Source: Heterobilharzia americana (Eukaryota; Platyhelminthes; Trematoda; Strigeidida; Schistosomatidae). Taken from it: a DNA stretch of 64,000 bases. The translations under genes and the position numbers were made by a program. This document shows, one piece after another, positions 12,801-27,300 of this stretch. Numbering within the stretch: the first letter of the stretch is position 1; every line of letters starts with the position of its first letter. The notes beneath the pieces were generated by a model, which had not been told where the DNA came from, ran no database searches, and worked only from the letters and a program-made list of their open reading frames with translations. The stretch covers positions 50,397,890 through 50,461,889 of the forward strand of contig OX104134.1 in assembly GCA_944470555.2 (NCBI GenBank). Reading direction: 5' to 3'.

Positions 12801-15800
12801 GAACATAGGGATTCAATAGCACGTCTCCATTCCACTATGTTCTCTGCAATCTTTTGAACCTGGCTCCACAACTGCCCAGAAGCTCTCATTTCTTCCTCAT
12901 ATGATCTCCTCCATGTCACCCTCGGACGCCCAACTCACCGTTTCCCATCTGGGTTCCACTCGATGACCTGGCACGTGATGTCCCCGAATGGTCCTCTCAG
13001 TGCATGCCCAATCCATCTCCACTTCCTTCTGCATATTTGTTGAGCGATAGGTTCTTGATTGGTTCGTTGCCAACCAGAGTTCCTTGTTGCTTATTCTTAG
13101 TATTCTGGCCATCTGAGCTTCAGTTATGAGCATAGGCAATTGTTGATGAATATCTGTAGTCTGTTGGAAATGCTTTTCGTAACGCGCCAAGTCTCTAAAC
13201 CATCACATAGAAGCACTGACTTACTTGACATTAGTGTTGAAAATCCGGATCTTGTTCACGCTTTATGCTGAGTGCAGATCTCCACACCGCTTTCAGGCTA
13301 ATGAAGACCTGTCTTGCTTTTCCGATCCTGGTTATTACGTCCTCGTCTGTGCCGCCGCCTGTAGTTGAAACGATGCTGCCTAGATAGGTGGAAGAGGCCA
13401 CTTCCTTTAAGTTTCTCCCGTTGATGGTGATTGGAGCTTGTTGTTATTGGTGGTGGTGGCGTCTTCATTGCCCTGCCTCTTCTGTCAACTTGTTAGTTTT
13501 CGCCTGTAGATCTTCGAGTTTGTGCGACATTAGACACAAGTCACCAGCGAAATCCAAATCCTCTAGGATCTTCTCCCCGGTCCAGCGTATCCCCCTCTTC
13601 TCGCTCCTCACTGTTTGCTGCATGATCCAGTCCAGTCGACCACAATCAGGAAGATCATGAGTGATAGTAGACAGCCTTGTCTTACTCCTGTTTTCACTTC
13701 AAAAGCATCACTGAGCTTTCCACTGTGAATTACTTGGCATGCGGTGGCTTCATATAGTTGTTGAATGAGGTTGATAAAGGTTTGTGGTATTCCGTAGTGT
13801 TGAAACAGTTGTCAAATTACTTCTCGGTCAACGCTGTCGAAGGCCTTGACTGCCATTCTATACTCCGTTCTATGATGATGCGCAGTGTGGCGATTTGGTC
13901 CGCACATGATTTGTTCTTCCTGAAGCCAGCCAGCCAGCCTGTTCCGGTCGTAATTTTGAATCCAGCGCATGCTTTAGTCTCTCCAGGATGATGCGGCTTA
14001 ATATTTCGCTTGGGGTGGAAAAGAGCGTGATTCCGCGCCAGTTCTTGCAAACAATTAGGTCGCCCTTCTTCGGGAGTTCGACAAGGTAGTCCTTCTTCCA
14101 ATCGCCAGGTACCTTCCCTTCCTTCTAGACCTCCCGAAATAGTGGTGTGAGCATGTCCGCTGTTGTCCCTACGTCTGCTCTTAGTGCTTCTGGTGGGATT
14201 CCATCTGGTCCTGCTGCTTTCTCGTATTTCAGTAGCCTTATGGCATTCAGGAATTCGACTCTTGTCGGAGGGCTTGTGTTCACTTGTAGTTCTGTGGCTG
14301 CTGGTGGTATTTCTGGACGAAGTGCAGGTGGTGGTCGATTCAAGAGTATTTTGAAGTGGTCAGCCTATCGTTTCCTTTGTTTCTCTTCTTTGGCAATTAG
14401 ATTCCCTTCATCTTTCATCCGTTTCATCTGTGTTGATCTCTTCCCAGATAGTAACCTGGTTATTTGATACAATGTTGTCAGGTCTCTCCTACTTGCAGCC
14501 TGTTCTGCTTCACTTGCAAGTGTGTCGTAGAAGTGTCTTTTGTCTTTGTACGCACTCTTATTCACTACAAGTAATTAATGGTAAGTGATAATTCACCTTC
14601 ATTACTTCAGCCACGTCCCACCATTCTCAATAATATTATCGACCAACTTAGCTAACTTGCTTCCCTAGTTTTATATTATCATTATTCTGGTGTCTCAATA
14701 TGGATACTCAAGCTGACTGAGGTAGCTGCATTGCCTCATTAAGTTTCGAAAAATTAAGTGCGATGCTAAAATGCAGTGTCCACATCCAGTATTGTGTTCT
14801 AGGCAATGTGACAACTGTTGTCTTGTTGGTGATACCTCGTTTGGAGGGTGGAATAGGAACTGACGAATCTTTGTTTAAAACTTAACTGGCCAATGTGATG
14901 AGTCAAAGTTACACAACCGTAGATGAAGCTTTTTTGTGGAATTTAATTACAGTTCTAACCTTGTTATATCTGAAACATGGCTAGGCATTGTATCGAAAAT
15001 CTTTTCAAATAATAGTGTATGCCTGTTTGACATTTTCATTGGTTTCATCACCTTGCTTCTTCAAACAACAACATTATATGACTTGATCATCAGTGTTTGA
15101 AAATTCACACCGTAACAGTGGAAAACTTCACTAATGTCATCGATAAATGGACTCGACGTATTCATCATTTGGTCAAGCATTTAGAGGTTCTATTGCTTCA
15201 GGTTTCATGCTCTTGTTGAGGCAGTAACGTACATTTGCTCGTAATAACACTTGATCGAAGTCTAAAAAGGTACTCCAAGCAAGAGTGGCAGTCCCCCACC
15301 GTTAGCTGATAGAGCTATGATTTTACTATGTTCACCATTGGTTTTATGCAGATATAAGCCAAGCTGTAAAGTCATTGTCACATGTTGAAGTTGTTCGTGG
15401 CCAGAGAGAAGTGATTGTTAGAGTGAAATTGCAAGAGACGACGACCGTTGTAAGTTAGTGGGTATTATATACCACAGATACCTCGAGGATTCCTTTTTCA
15501 TTGGCTGAGCCTTCCTACCTAAGCATTGAAGTCAGCTACAGCAAAGAATGTATCTAAACGCCTTGTCCTTATGTAGCGAAACTGATAGCTATAGATCGAA
15601 CTCAACTTTTACATTATTTGGACTGCATTGGATGGGTGCGAAGGCGGAGACTACAAAAAAGCATTGGCGAACGCCATAACCCTTCCCAGTTCATACAGAT
15701 CAATTCGGCCGGATGACATATAGATGGCTGTCAACCAGTACCCATTCGAGAAGTGCGTTGTCTTGTCTACAACACCTTATGCTATACTCACACCAGCGAT

Positions 15801-18800
15801 CCCACTAGTCTACTGGTAAATTGAATTTTGCGGATGCATGATAATGGCCAAATAAGGTCTAGTAAATTGAAATGGTGGGGAATATTTGTAGTTCACGGGG
15901 ATGATCTTGGTTGTATTGTGTTCTCTCTCGTGGAGTTTTCATCGTTTATCTCATTAGCACTAACTTCAATCTGAAGGGATGTGTCAATATCTCTCGGTGA
16001 GTGATTTGGTAGCTTGACAATCAGAACAACAAAACCTTGAACAAACTCTTCAAAGCAGAAGAAATAACAAAGCAAGACAAATGGCGTATGAAATCTAATG
16101 GACCTATCCTTCCTCGATTCTACGGCAGACCAAAACTACACAAAACCGATATCCCTCTACGACCAATAGTCTCACTTCCGGGAACCCCAACATACAACAC
16201 ATCAAGAGAACTTTCGAGAAAACTGAAACACCTCGTTCAATCATGCGGGTATTCCATCAAATCACCAACAAAAATCCTAGAAAGGATCAAATGCATTAAT
16301 ATAGAAAACCACGAATTAGTTGTATTCTTCGATTGCATAGCATTATACACATCAATCGAAGCACAATTGGCCAAGGAAACGATATCCCTCCTGATCAATG
16401 AAGACAAAAACCTTTCAGAACGCACAAAACTCAAATGTTCAGGTCTGATGGAACTCATCGACCTTTGTTTGACAACATACTTTCAATTCAACGACAAGAT
16501 ATACAAACAGATGAAAAGAAATCCAATGGGATCACCGATATCCGGACTAATTGCAGAAGCAGTGATGCAGAGACTGGAAGCCATTATTCTACCTGTGATC
16601 AAACCAAAAATTTGGAAATCCTTATGTAGATGATGCGGCGCTTTCAATGACATCAAATTCACAATGGAGAAAGAGTCGAACAATCAACTACCATTCCTGG
16701 ATGTTTTAGTCAGTAGAGAAAATACCGGAAAGCTGGGAACCCAAGTGTACAGGAAGCCAACACACACTGACCAAATCCTCAACTACAATAGCAACAGCAC
16801 ACAAAATCAGTTGCGTGCAGACTCTATTCAAAAGAGCGAGAACACACTGCAGCACAACAACTTCACGGAGAAACGAAGAAAATTACCTGATGTCCACCCT
16901 AGAGAAGAACGGCTACCCACGAAACTTTATCAGAAGATGCCTATCCCGTGCATCACCAACTACAAAGTCATCGACAGAAATCAACAAAAGCATCGTCCTA
17001 CCATACATAAAGAATATATCAGAAATCATGACAAGATTACTGAAACCACTTGGAATTGGTGTGGCTCATAAACCAACAAATTCCCTCCAAACACTATTAT
17101 GCAGACCAAAGGATGCAACAAACAAAGAAGACAAACCGAAAATCATTTACAAAATCAACTGCAATAACTGTAGTCAGCACTACATTGGACAAAGCGGCCG
17201 CCCTCTTCGCCTTCGTTTACATGAGCACCAATTGGCTATTAAACGCCATGACATTTCGTCACTCATTTCAATGCACATGGATAATTATGGACATGAATTT
17301 AATTTCGACAATGTAGAAGTTTTGGACAGAGAGAGGAAACACATAGAATATCAGAGAATTTCTAGAAGCTTAGCATTCAGGTCAGTCAGCAATCAACAGA
17401 TGTATAGACATAGACCCGATCTATCAACCAATAAGGAAAATGATAAACGACAGAAAGGTCATAGGTGAAGCAGAGGAACAGCCAACAGGAAAGTCAATAC
17501 AATCAATGACACAACAATCGAAGGAAACAACCAATCACAGACCACATCGTCAGAGCAAGCTACTAAATCACTCACGGAGAGATATTGACAGCTCACTTCA
17601 TACTGAAGTTAGTGCTGATGATGTCGTCTAGCAAGACGATGAAAGCTTCGCGATTAAGCCACTTAGTTCAGAGAACACAATACAATCAAGAGGTTAGATG
17701 AATCTCAGAAACACACCATACATCGGTGACTCAGTATTCTAAAGTTTTAGCAAAGTAGCTTTTTGTCTGATTAGGCGTAGGGTGTGAACTTTGAAATCTG
17801 CAATTGGAAGTCTACTTGTTACTGTGTTTTTCTGACTTGGATAGTGGTCAATAGTCACAGTGTGAGATCCTTACCATATTGTTAGTGGTTTAACATGGGT
17901 ATCAAGAGGTGAAGGTAAGGTAACAGAAAAAGGTAAGGGGCGTCAGTCATGTTTGGTTAGATTTTTATGTACCTATGGGGATTGTGAAAGTGGTTGATAC
18001 AACCCGATTGTCCATACCGTGGAGGTTGTTTCTGTGAAGTAACTGAATTAGAAAACTTGCTAGTGATACTGTTACATGACGACCGCAGTATCCATGGCAC
18101 ATCTGCTTGAAACCGGTCACATATTGCCATTTATGATGGTTGAATCTTGATCTAAATACGTTACTCAAAGACAAGAAAAACTCGTAACTTCGGCACCGGA
18201 TAACACATATTGGATTGGTTGTTGGTTTTTGGGGTCAACGTTTTCTCTTCCCCCTTTCATTGGGTAGGTGGTAGCAGTGTGGTACTGGTGGTCATCCGTG
18301 GGAATCACTTTACTTCTGTCACGTACCTTCCAGTTAGCGGTACATCTTTCCTTCGGACCCCATCCAAGCGTGTTAGACTGCACTATGAGGTTAACAGCCT
18401 TCTGTCTTAACATAAAATAAGGCTTTTCATCCGGAAAGAAAGATGAGAAGTTGGAAATTAAATCACCTGGAGACACATCAACCTCAGTAAACAACAAAGA
18501 GGTGCACTATTTTTATATGCACTGTGCAGCCTCCATTTAGAAAAATGAGAATCCAGTTAGCTTTCAACCCAGTGCCCACTATATACCATGGCAAACTGAT
18601 TTAACGAGAGAAGATTAAGGACAGTATCAAGCATAGAAGTAATCTAAGATATCACAGTGAACCTCTGCGTATACTGGAGACAAGGAGGGATGCAAGGATT
18701 TGTGACATTTAAGGACATTCTTTGTGTTACTGCTTGGAGAACAACTATCCACTTAGTTGTAGACACTTGATAGAATAAAATCAGCTTGTTCATATATAAA

Positions 18801-21800
18801 TAACTAGTTTCATCAGTCATCTGTTTCCACCAGTAATTTCTTTAAAGAGTTTCTATATATTAAAAAACACCCTATACGACAGACCCTTCTGGTTGGATAT
18901 TATGTTCATATGTTTTCATTCGAACTATATTAAACAGTGTTGTCTTCTTATGCCAGTTTTATCATTCACTTTACATGACCTTTCATCTTATCTTATCATC
19001 ATCTTATCATCTTATCTTGAGAAAAAGTTGATCAAATGATGTAAAAGAGTCTTTCGCTAGGTTAGAAAATGTCAAGATAGTGTTTGAAGTAGCACGTGAC
19101 ACCACCCGTGTTGTCATCTAACATTTTATCAACAAATAGATCCCAATTTATGTTTTGTTGCATACTTCATTTCTGTGACCCAGAATACTATCCTTTGAAT
19201 AGCATTTTTGCCGAACTTTCGTGGAAATGTATTCTTGTCTAGTCCCCTATATGCTTTGGACAAAACGTGTATAATACAGAGGTCAGAATTCAGTAGTAAA
19301 GCTCGTTTATAAGCTTGCTATATACATGAAGTCAAGTTTCTTGAACTGGTAACATACACCTGGATTACGATCACTATTAGAGGATAAAAGCGACTCGAGG
19401 TAGTTAACATTTTTTTCGGTGAAGACACGTAGTTTGTGCTAGGTTTTAGGAATAATCACTTGATCTATTGTTGTGTAGTGTAAAGCTTGTTGCCATCCAT
19501 CATAACGATAAATTGAAAGCATTTTCAAAATGCACAACAGTAAATAGTATGACTATTTGTTGATATATTAGTAGTCCTCAGCAAATGGTAATGACCAATG
19601 GCCATTGTACAACAAGTGTCTATCGTGCTCCAGTCTCCAAGTGTGTAAGTAACCCTTTGATGTTTGAAGCGATGGGTACGAGGTTCGAGTCTCAATGGGA
19701 ATAACCTCACTCACTGGGGTGCAGGTGCATCCAACTGTCGAGTCCCAAATAAGAGGAAATGCGCCTCTTCGATTCCTCTATTAACCACAGTCAAGTAAAT
19801 AACATGGTTTATGAGTGGTTAAAACAATGTCAAAGAAGGAAGCAATGCGACATACTGAAGTTGAACTATATGTTTCCCTTCAACTCCCCTTCATGCAATA
19901 CTTTTGTCTGACATTGAATCCATACCATCTTCATCTCTTAAGTAACGGCAAACAGTTATGAAATGCTGTCATTTTACTTCTCATGTTTTCCTTACCAACT
20001 TAAAAGGACGATACATGGATATTTTCTATCAAGATTTCTGTTCTGTATAAACGATTGCATTGTCATCATGCCTGTTAGAATTTGGATTGATTCCTGGTGA
20101 TATTTTATCTTACAATAAGTTACCATTCTACGATAGTTTTACACTGAATAGCTTTTCTCTGATAAAATGTCAGATATGGCCTTCGCTCATATAGATGATT
20201 TTTATCACTTATTCACTAACTGAGTGTATACAAATCTCAAACGTAAGATATCCATTATTATGGTTTGAATTATATATCCTATGGTTCCAGATATTCGAAT
20301 TGTTTTCTCCAGCTACTATTCACGTTGAATTTACTGTTCATTTCAAAAGTGACTGACACTTTAACCCCCAGATGAACACTTTTATTCATATATTTCGCAG
20401 GAGAATCCTGGTACAAGTAATCATACTGTTTGTTAGTAGTGTGGCTTTTTTGTACGAAATCGCTGACTCCAAATATCGTCGTATACCTGTTGCTCCAGTG
20501 CACTGTTGCGTGCTATTTTACATAAATTAGTCGATCAGTATTTACCATGCACTTTCTTTGCTATTTTTCCTATTGATTACTTGATTATATATCGGTGATA
20601 GATACATACTGTGTGTTAACTACTGCATTATTATAGTGATTTAAATGAGAAGTTTTTGTGCTTTCCACAGTGGTATAAATCAAACTCTAAGAATTATTAA
20701 TTGAACTCCGCTGGTTGGGATAATCCCTAGCAAATTGAAAAGGTGAAGTTCTCATTATAATCATCATGTATTGTGGTTTATTGTCACTAAATTGAAATTT
20801 CTTACCATTCTTTATAGACATCTATGGGTGACCGTCCATCATGGAACACAGGTGATAGGTAGCTGGAACAATCCAGAACCTCGAACAAACACACAGAGTG
20901 ACTCACTTGAATACCTGCTTATGACAAATAGACAGGAATTATGTGAGAGGAGACCAAAAAAGAAGTCAATGAAGGTTAATAAAATATGTAGTCACTGATA
21001 ATAAGTGGGATACACTTCCCTATGCATTACATACTATTGCCCGTTGACTTTATAAACAACTGTTAGATCTAGGTTTCATACAACACGACCACAATTATTG
21101 TCTAGCTAGAATGTAGCTTGATGCATGTGAACTATGTTCCAGCCACTTCAGCCATTGCTTACTCACTGGTTAATCGAATGATTCAGTATCCTCTTACTGA
21201 ACTATGCGTCTAACGCCACAATTTTCAGTTTGATCACATGCCAACAGGTTTATCAATAAACCTGTAACTGTCTGGTGCTGTTGTAACTCAACAGCCGTAC
21301 CTTAAAGTCCTAGAGTAAGACAGATAGAAGGTTATCTTTCAATGTACTCACTATCTGATAAAACAGTCAATCCCTTGCCGGCTTCAGAAATAATTGAAAT
21401 GGGCAGACTAGCCTACTATATCGATGCGGAGTCTCCTTCAATAATCTCTTGTTATCAGTGTTGAGGATTTGCAAAGTACTGATGTTGACTTGTCATAATC
21501 AGAGAAATATAACAATCAACAATGGACCTGGCATTACTGCGTTATGGTCCAAGTTACCACAACCTCATATCAATCGGCATATCAACCAGAATGCACTAAG
21601 AGGAAAGATAAAGAAATATCAAAAAAAGCACTCAACATGGTAGGGAGTTGTCGATTGAAAGATAGTTGGCATGAGACAAGTGAACTTCATTATTGACGAT
21701 TGGGATGAAGATAACGTGTGGATGCTTTTGCTCCACTGACATCGATTCTGGCCATACCACCTAGACTCTCTAACCACCGGTTTTTGTTGTCAGGTGGACC

Positions 21801-24256
21801 CGAACCGGCTAGGTCGCATCTCCTTACATGGCTCAGAGCAACTGTCGACGACTTTATGCAGTGATGTCATGTTTTAATCTGGTCATTTCTAGCCCTTTTC
21901 CAACCTGAACATGCGTCAGTTAATATTGTGCGACGAGGCAGATGGTAACTAGGCTTGCGTAACACGTGTCTCAGTCTATGAAGGTTTACAACCCTGTCAA
22001 AAGACTTTCCTTCCTAAAACTCTGCACCCCACTTTTGAATTACTGAAGTGACGAAACTGTGACACCCGGCTTATGCTACGAAATCTATGGTGGTCAAACA
22101 CTTGAAGCCTTCTTGTGCTCTCTACTCTTAATGACCATCTTTCACAACCATTCAATAGAACATAGCGAACCGTAGCGTAGTGCATTCGATGCTTATACGA
22201 TATCAAGGCGGCGCCATAGACAGTATATTCTAACGGAGATTTCTCTTGTCCCTGGGTCACCAATGCTTATGCGGACTTTCCAAGTAAATGGAGCTGTGAA
22301 CACGCTCAACCACTCCACTTCCCATTTTCAGACGACGCGAACGCAGACAATTCTTGGAGCAACAAATCGCATTTGGGTGGTGAGAAATTCATCCCAAACA
22401 TTCAAGTTGTCACTCGCTTTGCATCTTGTCACAATCTCTACCTAAAAAGAGTATATCATCCTTTTACTCTAGGTCCACCAAGGAGTTTCGCTCAACAATA
22501 CTTATCCCTATGCTATCAGACTACAGGTTCTGACATTCCCACGGGTATTCGACAGGATGATATACTTACTTGGCGCCACTTTTCATTGAGAGACACTGCT
22601 ATAAGACCTGTCATCCAGTGAAGGATGAATATTTGGTCGATACAACTACGACTGGATATGAAACCTACCTGGTTTTCTCGAGTTTGCTGTTCCCCTGCTT
22701 CACCTAGGTATCTGATGATCATAGAATGTAGAATCTCAAGCAAAATTTTTGTCAGAGTGCCTCCCCTGTGTTTATCATGGAAGGATTTCTCTCATTTCTT
22801 GAAGACTGACAATCAATAGTCGTGACCAGTTACAGAAGATTACATCTGATTTCCATACGCTAGTTAACACCTGACCAATAATCCTCGATTGCCGTCCATA
22901 AATCTTCCCAGCACTAACCCATCTGACCCTGCTGCCCTTGTTTCACGCCACTCATAGCCTTTTCAACTTTTGCAAGAGTTGGAAGGCCTATCTCTGCGTT
23001 CCATTTAGCATCCGACTGAATTGTAAGCAACGGAATAGTAGCTGAAGGCCAGTTGATCTGTTCCTCAAGGTTTCATGTCCACCGTTCCACTCATCTACCC
23101 TGTGAGTGGATCGCCGACATATTTGTCCCCGCTACACTCTCACTGACCTTTCTGTTCTAGTTTGATTTAGCAGTGTAAAGAGTTGTCTACTGTTACTTAT
23201 TATCGCCGTTTTTTCATCTCTAGCTCTCGCCACACAACGCTGCTTCTGGGCAGACTTCTTTTCGGTCTACATTTGAGTTGTTCCCACTCGTCATTGGGCT
23301 CGGAACCTGTAGGAATCCGTTAATGCTCATCCATTGATTCAGAATGAGCTTTTGAGATCCACTGACGCTTTCTAACCCCTTTCCGAAAGTTACTGATGGT
23401 ATTCAATATTATTTTTGCAGAAAACTGAAGATGGCATCAAACTCACATTGAATGATTATGCTCTGTTCTGATAATTGTCTAGCCAATTGCTCACTGAAAG
23501 TAGCTTTAGTATCCACATCGTCAGGTTGCACTAAGAATGATCATGTGGCTGCGGTTTTTCTGTGTCAGTTTAGGCACAGACATACGTGAGACCGAACCAA
23601 TGCCTCATCGTTGTTCAAACACAAACACAAAGAAAGAAGTGAGCTACAGGATTTTCTCCATAAGTAGTTTAGTAGCTTGTCCTGATGACCTTGTGTGTGA
23701 TTGGTTGTTTCTGCTAAGGTCTTGTCATTGTCTCCATATTTGTTTCGATCGGTTTTCCTACTGACATGAACTTTGACCCTGTTGTTGTTTCTTATTGGTT
23801 GATAGATCAATGTCAGTATGTCTGTTGGTCGCTGACTGACCTGAGTGTTATAATTTTCTTAGGAGAAAAGAAATTTCTGTGCAACAGTTTACTGTTTTGT
23901 TTCCACTTTCGTTCATTGTCTTTTTCTATTTTTGTCTTTTCATCTTCTTTTAAAAGGAACGGGCTATAAAATGGAAATGTGGCAATTCTATGGACGGTTT
24001 AACTACAAATGGTGTCATGATGTTACGGATCCCTCCGAGTAAAATTATTGATCAAATGGGTCAAACTCTAGGTGCGTTTTTCCATGGGAGTCTTTACATT
24101 GTGTCATTTGCAGACATCTCAATTATCATACTAATAAAAGTATATTTAGTGAGATTTTTCGCTGTATGTATAGTGTGTTTACATTCACACAAAAATGATA
24201 CTAAGATGGGATTGAATTTAATCATCATCAATTATTGGTCCATAGTGAAGATGTAG

Positions 24257-24307
<51 letters not shown>

Positions 24308-27300
24308 TAGCTGTGGTGGATGTAGAGAAAGTAATACTAATGAGAAATACAGTTTGTTTGTGTTTACATGCTACACTTCATTTGTGGTCAGTGTGTATAA
24401 CTTGCCATTTCAGATCTACTGTTGGTTGGTTGAAGTAAAATGAAAGCCTTGATTGTGACAAGATTCGAACAAGTGACCGAGAGCCCTACTAATCGAGCTA
24501 CGAGATCCAGCTGCTGATCAGTTCATTGCGTTCAACCCTCTATTTCATGAAAAAGGTTTGTTCCATTGGTTTGAAAAGTTGACTTGCGACCACTTGGTCA
24601 TCCATTCAAACCCACCTATACCGACCGATGTCTGGGGCATCAGGTAAAAAGTCATCAGTCCTCAAACAATAAGCATGGCTCATTGACTGATGCACCAAAC
24701 TAGATGGCATCCTAGAATTACCCTCTTTAGCCCACTAAATTGCAAAACCGTTCCATCGAAAATCAGTAACAATTTTAAAAATTACTAAAACTCAAGAAGC
24801 ACATAATAGCTGTTTCATCTTTTTTCCGTAACTCATCAGTAACCAACAAGTGGTGTTCGTCCCTTCTTCCTAAGCTGACAGAGATGTATCCCATTCCCAG
24901 TTTTGGAGAGATTTCGAACACCTCCAATCAACGTATGCTGAGGCATGACGTATCATCCAACGTCATGAATTGTACATCCCTTTCAAAGTACAAGATAAAG
25001 AAATGAGGTATTTGACGCAATGTATATTTCCAGTCTATCTAATAATCTATAATCAGTTATTTGATATCACTATGCAGCCAACTGATAATTAAAGTAATAA
25101 TCACGTAGGTTAGCTACGAGCACAGGGATCACCTTTATGGCAACACTTCTTTAGTTCTCATAACAAAATTACACTAAAGGAAAAATTCGATAATTAACTA
25201 GCGAACCAAAGCATCGATGTGTAATTTAACTACTGGGAAGTCGGGTAAAAATGATCCAGAGGAATTAGAACTTAAAAGAGAACGTTGAATTCTATATGGG
25301 TTGGTCAACTGGCACTGGAGCTGAATTCCCAGCTCAGACATAGTTTTTTTAAGAGTTCTTATTTGGTCCTAGTGGTTAACTGATCAACTTTATAAAAAGA
25401 ATATATCCCTAGGTTGGAACTCCATCGACTTACTGGTGACTAAATCTCGAATGTTTATATTAAAAATTATTACTTCAAATTCTTTTTCGCTCTACTAAAG
25501 CCTGAAGCTTAAATACTGTTGTGAGTCGTGTAAACCTGAATAACTGCCAAGCAGTCAGGTATTTCTATTTATACTGAGTGATGATTGAAGGTGAAATGAA
25601 ATTTGGACCTCGGTCGAATTCAAACCAGCGATCACCGGGTTTCCGGCCTGATGCTGTACCAACTGAGCTACGAGGTACGACTGCTGGCCATATTTTTATT
25701 TCACTTCAATCATCATGGGTTTCACACGACCACCATGTGAATTCGTGACGCCTTACTACCTCTTGATCGTATTCACACTGGCTGTCTAGTCAGGACTTCT
25801 CATCCCAATCTAAATCTAACTGGACTAGAGAGGGTGAGTATCATATTGATTATCATTTGATTATCTGAGATAGCCGTGGTTTGGCAGACTAGTATTTATA
25901 CTGGGTGATGACTGAAGGTGAAATGGACCGCGGCCGTATTCGAACCAGCGGCCACCAGGTTTCGGTCCAATGCTCTACCTACTGAGCTACGAAGTCCGAC
26001 TGCTGACCAGATTTTCATTGATTTCACCTTGTTGTCATGCTTCCTAAAGTCTTTGCCAGTCTGATTAAGTATGAATGCATTGCTTTTCAACTCACTCTAG
26101 CACCTGATCTGTGGCAGTCATCTTTTCAGAAATTCGTGTGATTTGATTATTGGCGTCGTTCACAACGGATTGGATAGTTTGATTCTCCTATTCAAATCTA
26201 CCCGAATTAACTACTGACATCAAACGAGTTGAACGTTTGGTCAGTGTTAATGCCAACCTCATCTGATTAGAGAAATTTTCAGCTTTGTCTGAGGGTGTAG
26301 TTCATTGGTTTAAGTATTTTTCTGTTAAGCAGTACATCCCGGGTTCAAACTTCACCCCACTTGCTCTGAACTGTGCATAAATACGCTAATGAACGTGAAA
26401 TTAAATCGCAATGTATATTTAATAATTAACTTTCTTCTTTACAAATCATTTGGTTGTTGTCAATACAAAACGTCTTGTAAACTTTAAACTAATCTGTAAA
26501 TTAATTCAATATTGTTTTTATATTGTCGATGATGAAACCATTGCATGGGGATTTTAACAGAGACTAATTTCACCTGGTACTTTCGTAAACAACGCTTAAA
26601 CTTCCGAAAGAAATGATAACTCTTTTGGGAACTGGAGTTTATCGTCTTGCCGTGTTCGAAATTGACCAAAATGTTCACTCCATCTCATATTATCAGATGT
26701 TATCAAATAAAACATGGAGTGTAATTGAAAATTATCCTTTAAGGTGATTTCATTTAAACACCTCTGTAGAAAGTCAACATACTGTAAGCCTCAGATAGAG
26801 CATTAGGTCATGTGAGAATAAATCAATTAGTGACATAAGATCAACAGTGATTACGTATGACTTGCTTCTTTTATTTCTGCATTTCTATGGACTTATGATT
26901 TCAGATAGATAGTTGTAACAGTATCTGACTATGGAAGGAGTACCGAGCAAGTATGTAACACTAACCAAAGCTCTCTATTCGAACTCACGCAGCTGTGTTA
27001 GGGCATATAGAGAGTTATCGTCATCAGAATTGATGACAACCGGTGGTGTCTGTCAGAGATTTCCACTGTCACCGTCCCTATTTAACTTCATTATACACGT
27101 ACTAATGGACATAAACTTAGGGTAGGTCTGACTTCACAGGGATTGGTCTACGCCCTAGATACTATCTATTTGACTTGGTTTATGCAGACGATATTGTTCT
27201 GCTCGGTGAAGATGCTGACAAAATCCAGGGTATTTTGAACACATTCAGCGGAAATCCGAGTATATTTGGCATGTTTCACTGGCACTTGTCAAATATAAGA

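Noticed and set aside
18165..18497. Minus-strand open frame of 110 codons as a gene
   Set aside because: No domain recognised, no splice or expression hint, and it lies in a Pellino intron; probably chance or an old unidentified repeat.
25616..25671. tRNA gene on the minus strand
   Set aside because: A and B boxes are present, but a second copy with the same flanks lies 320 bases away and no acceptor stem closes; it is a SINE.
26290..26370. Functional tRNA gene on the plus strand
   Set aside because: The acceptor-like pairing is short and the anticodon arm region is irregular; kept only as a tRNA-like repeat.
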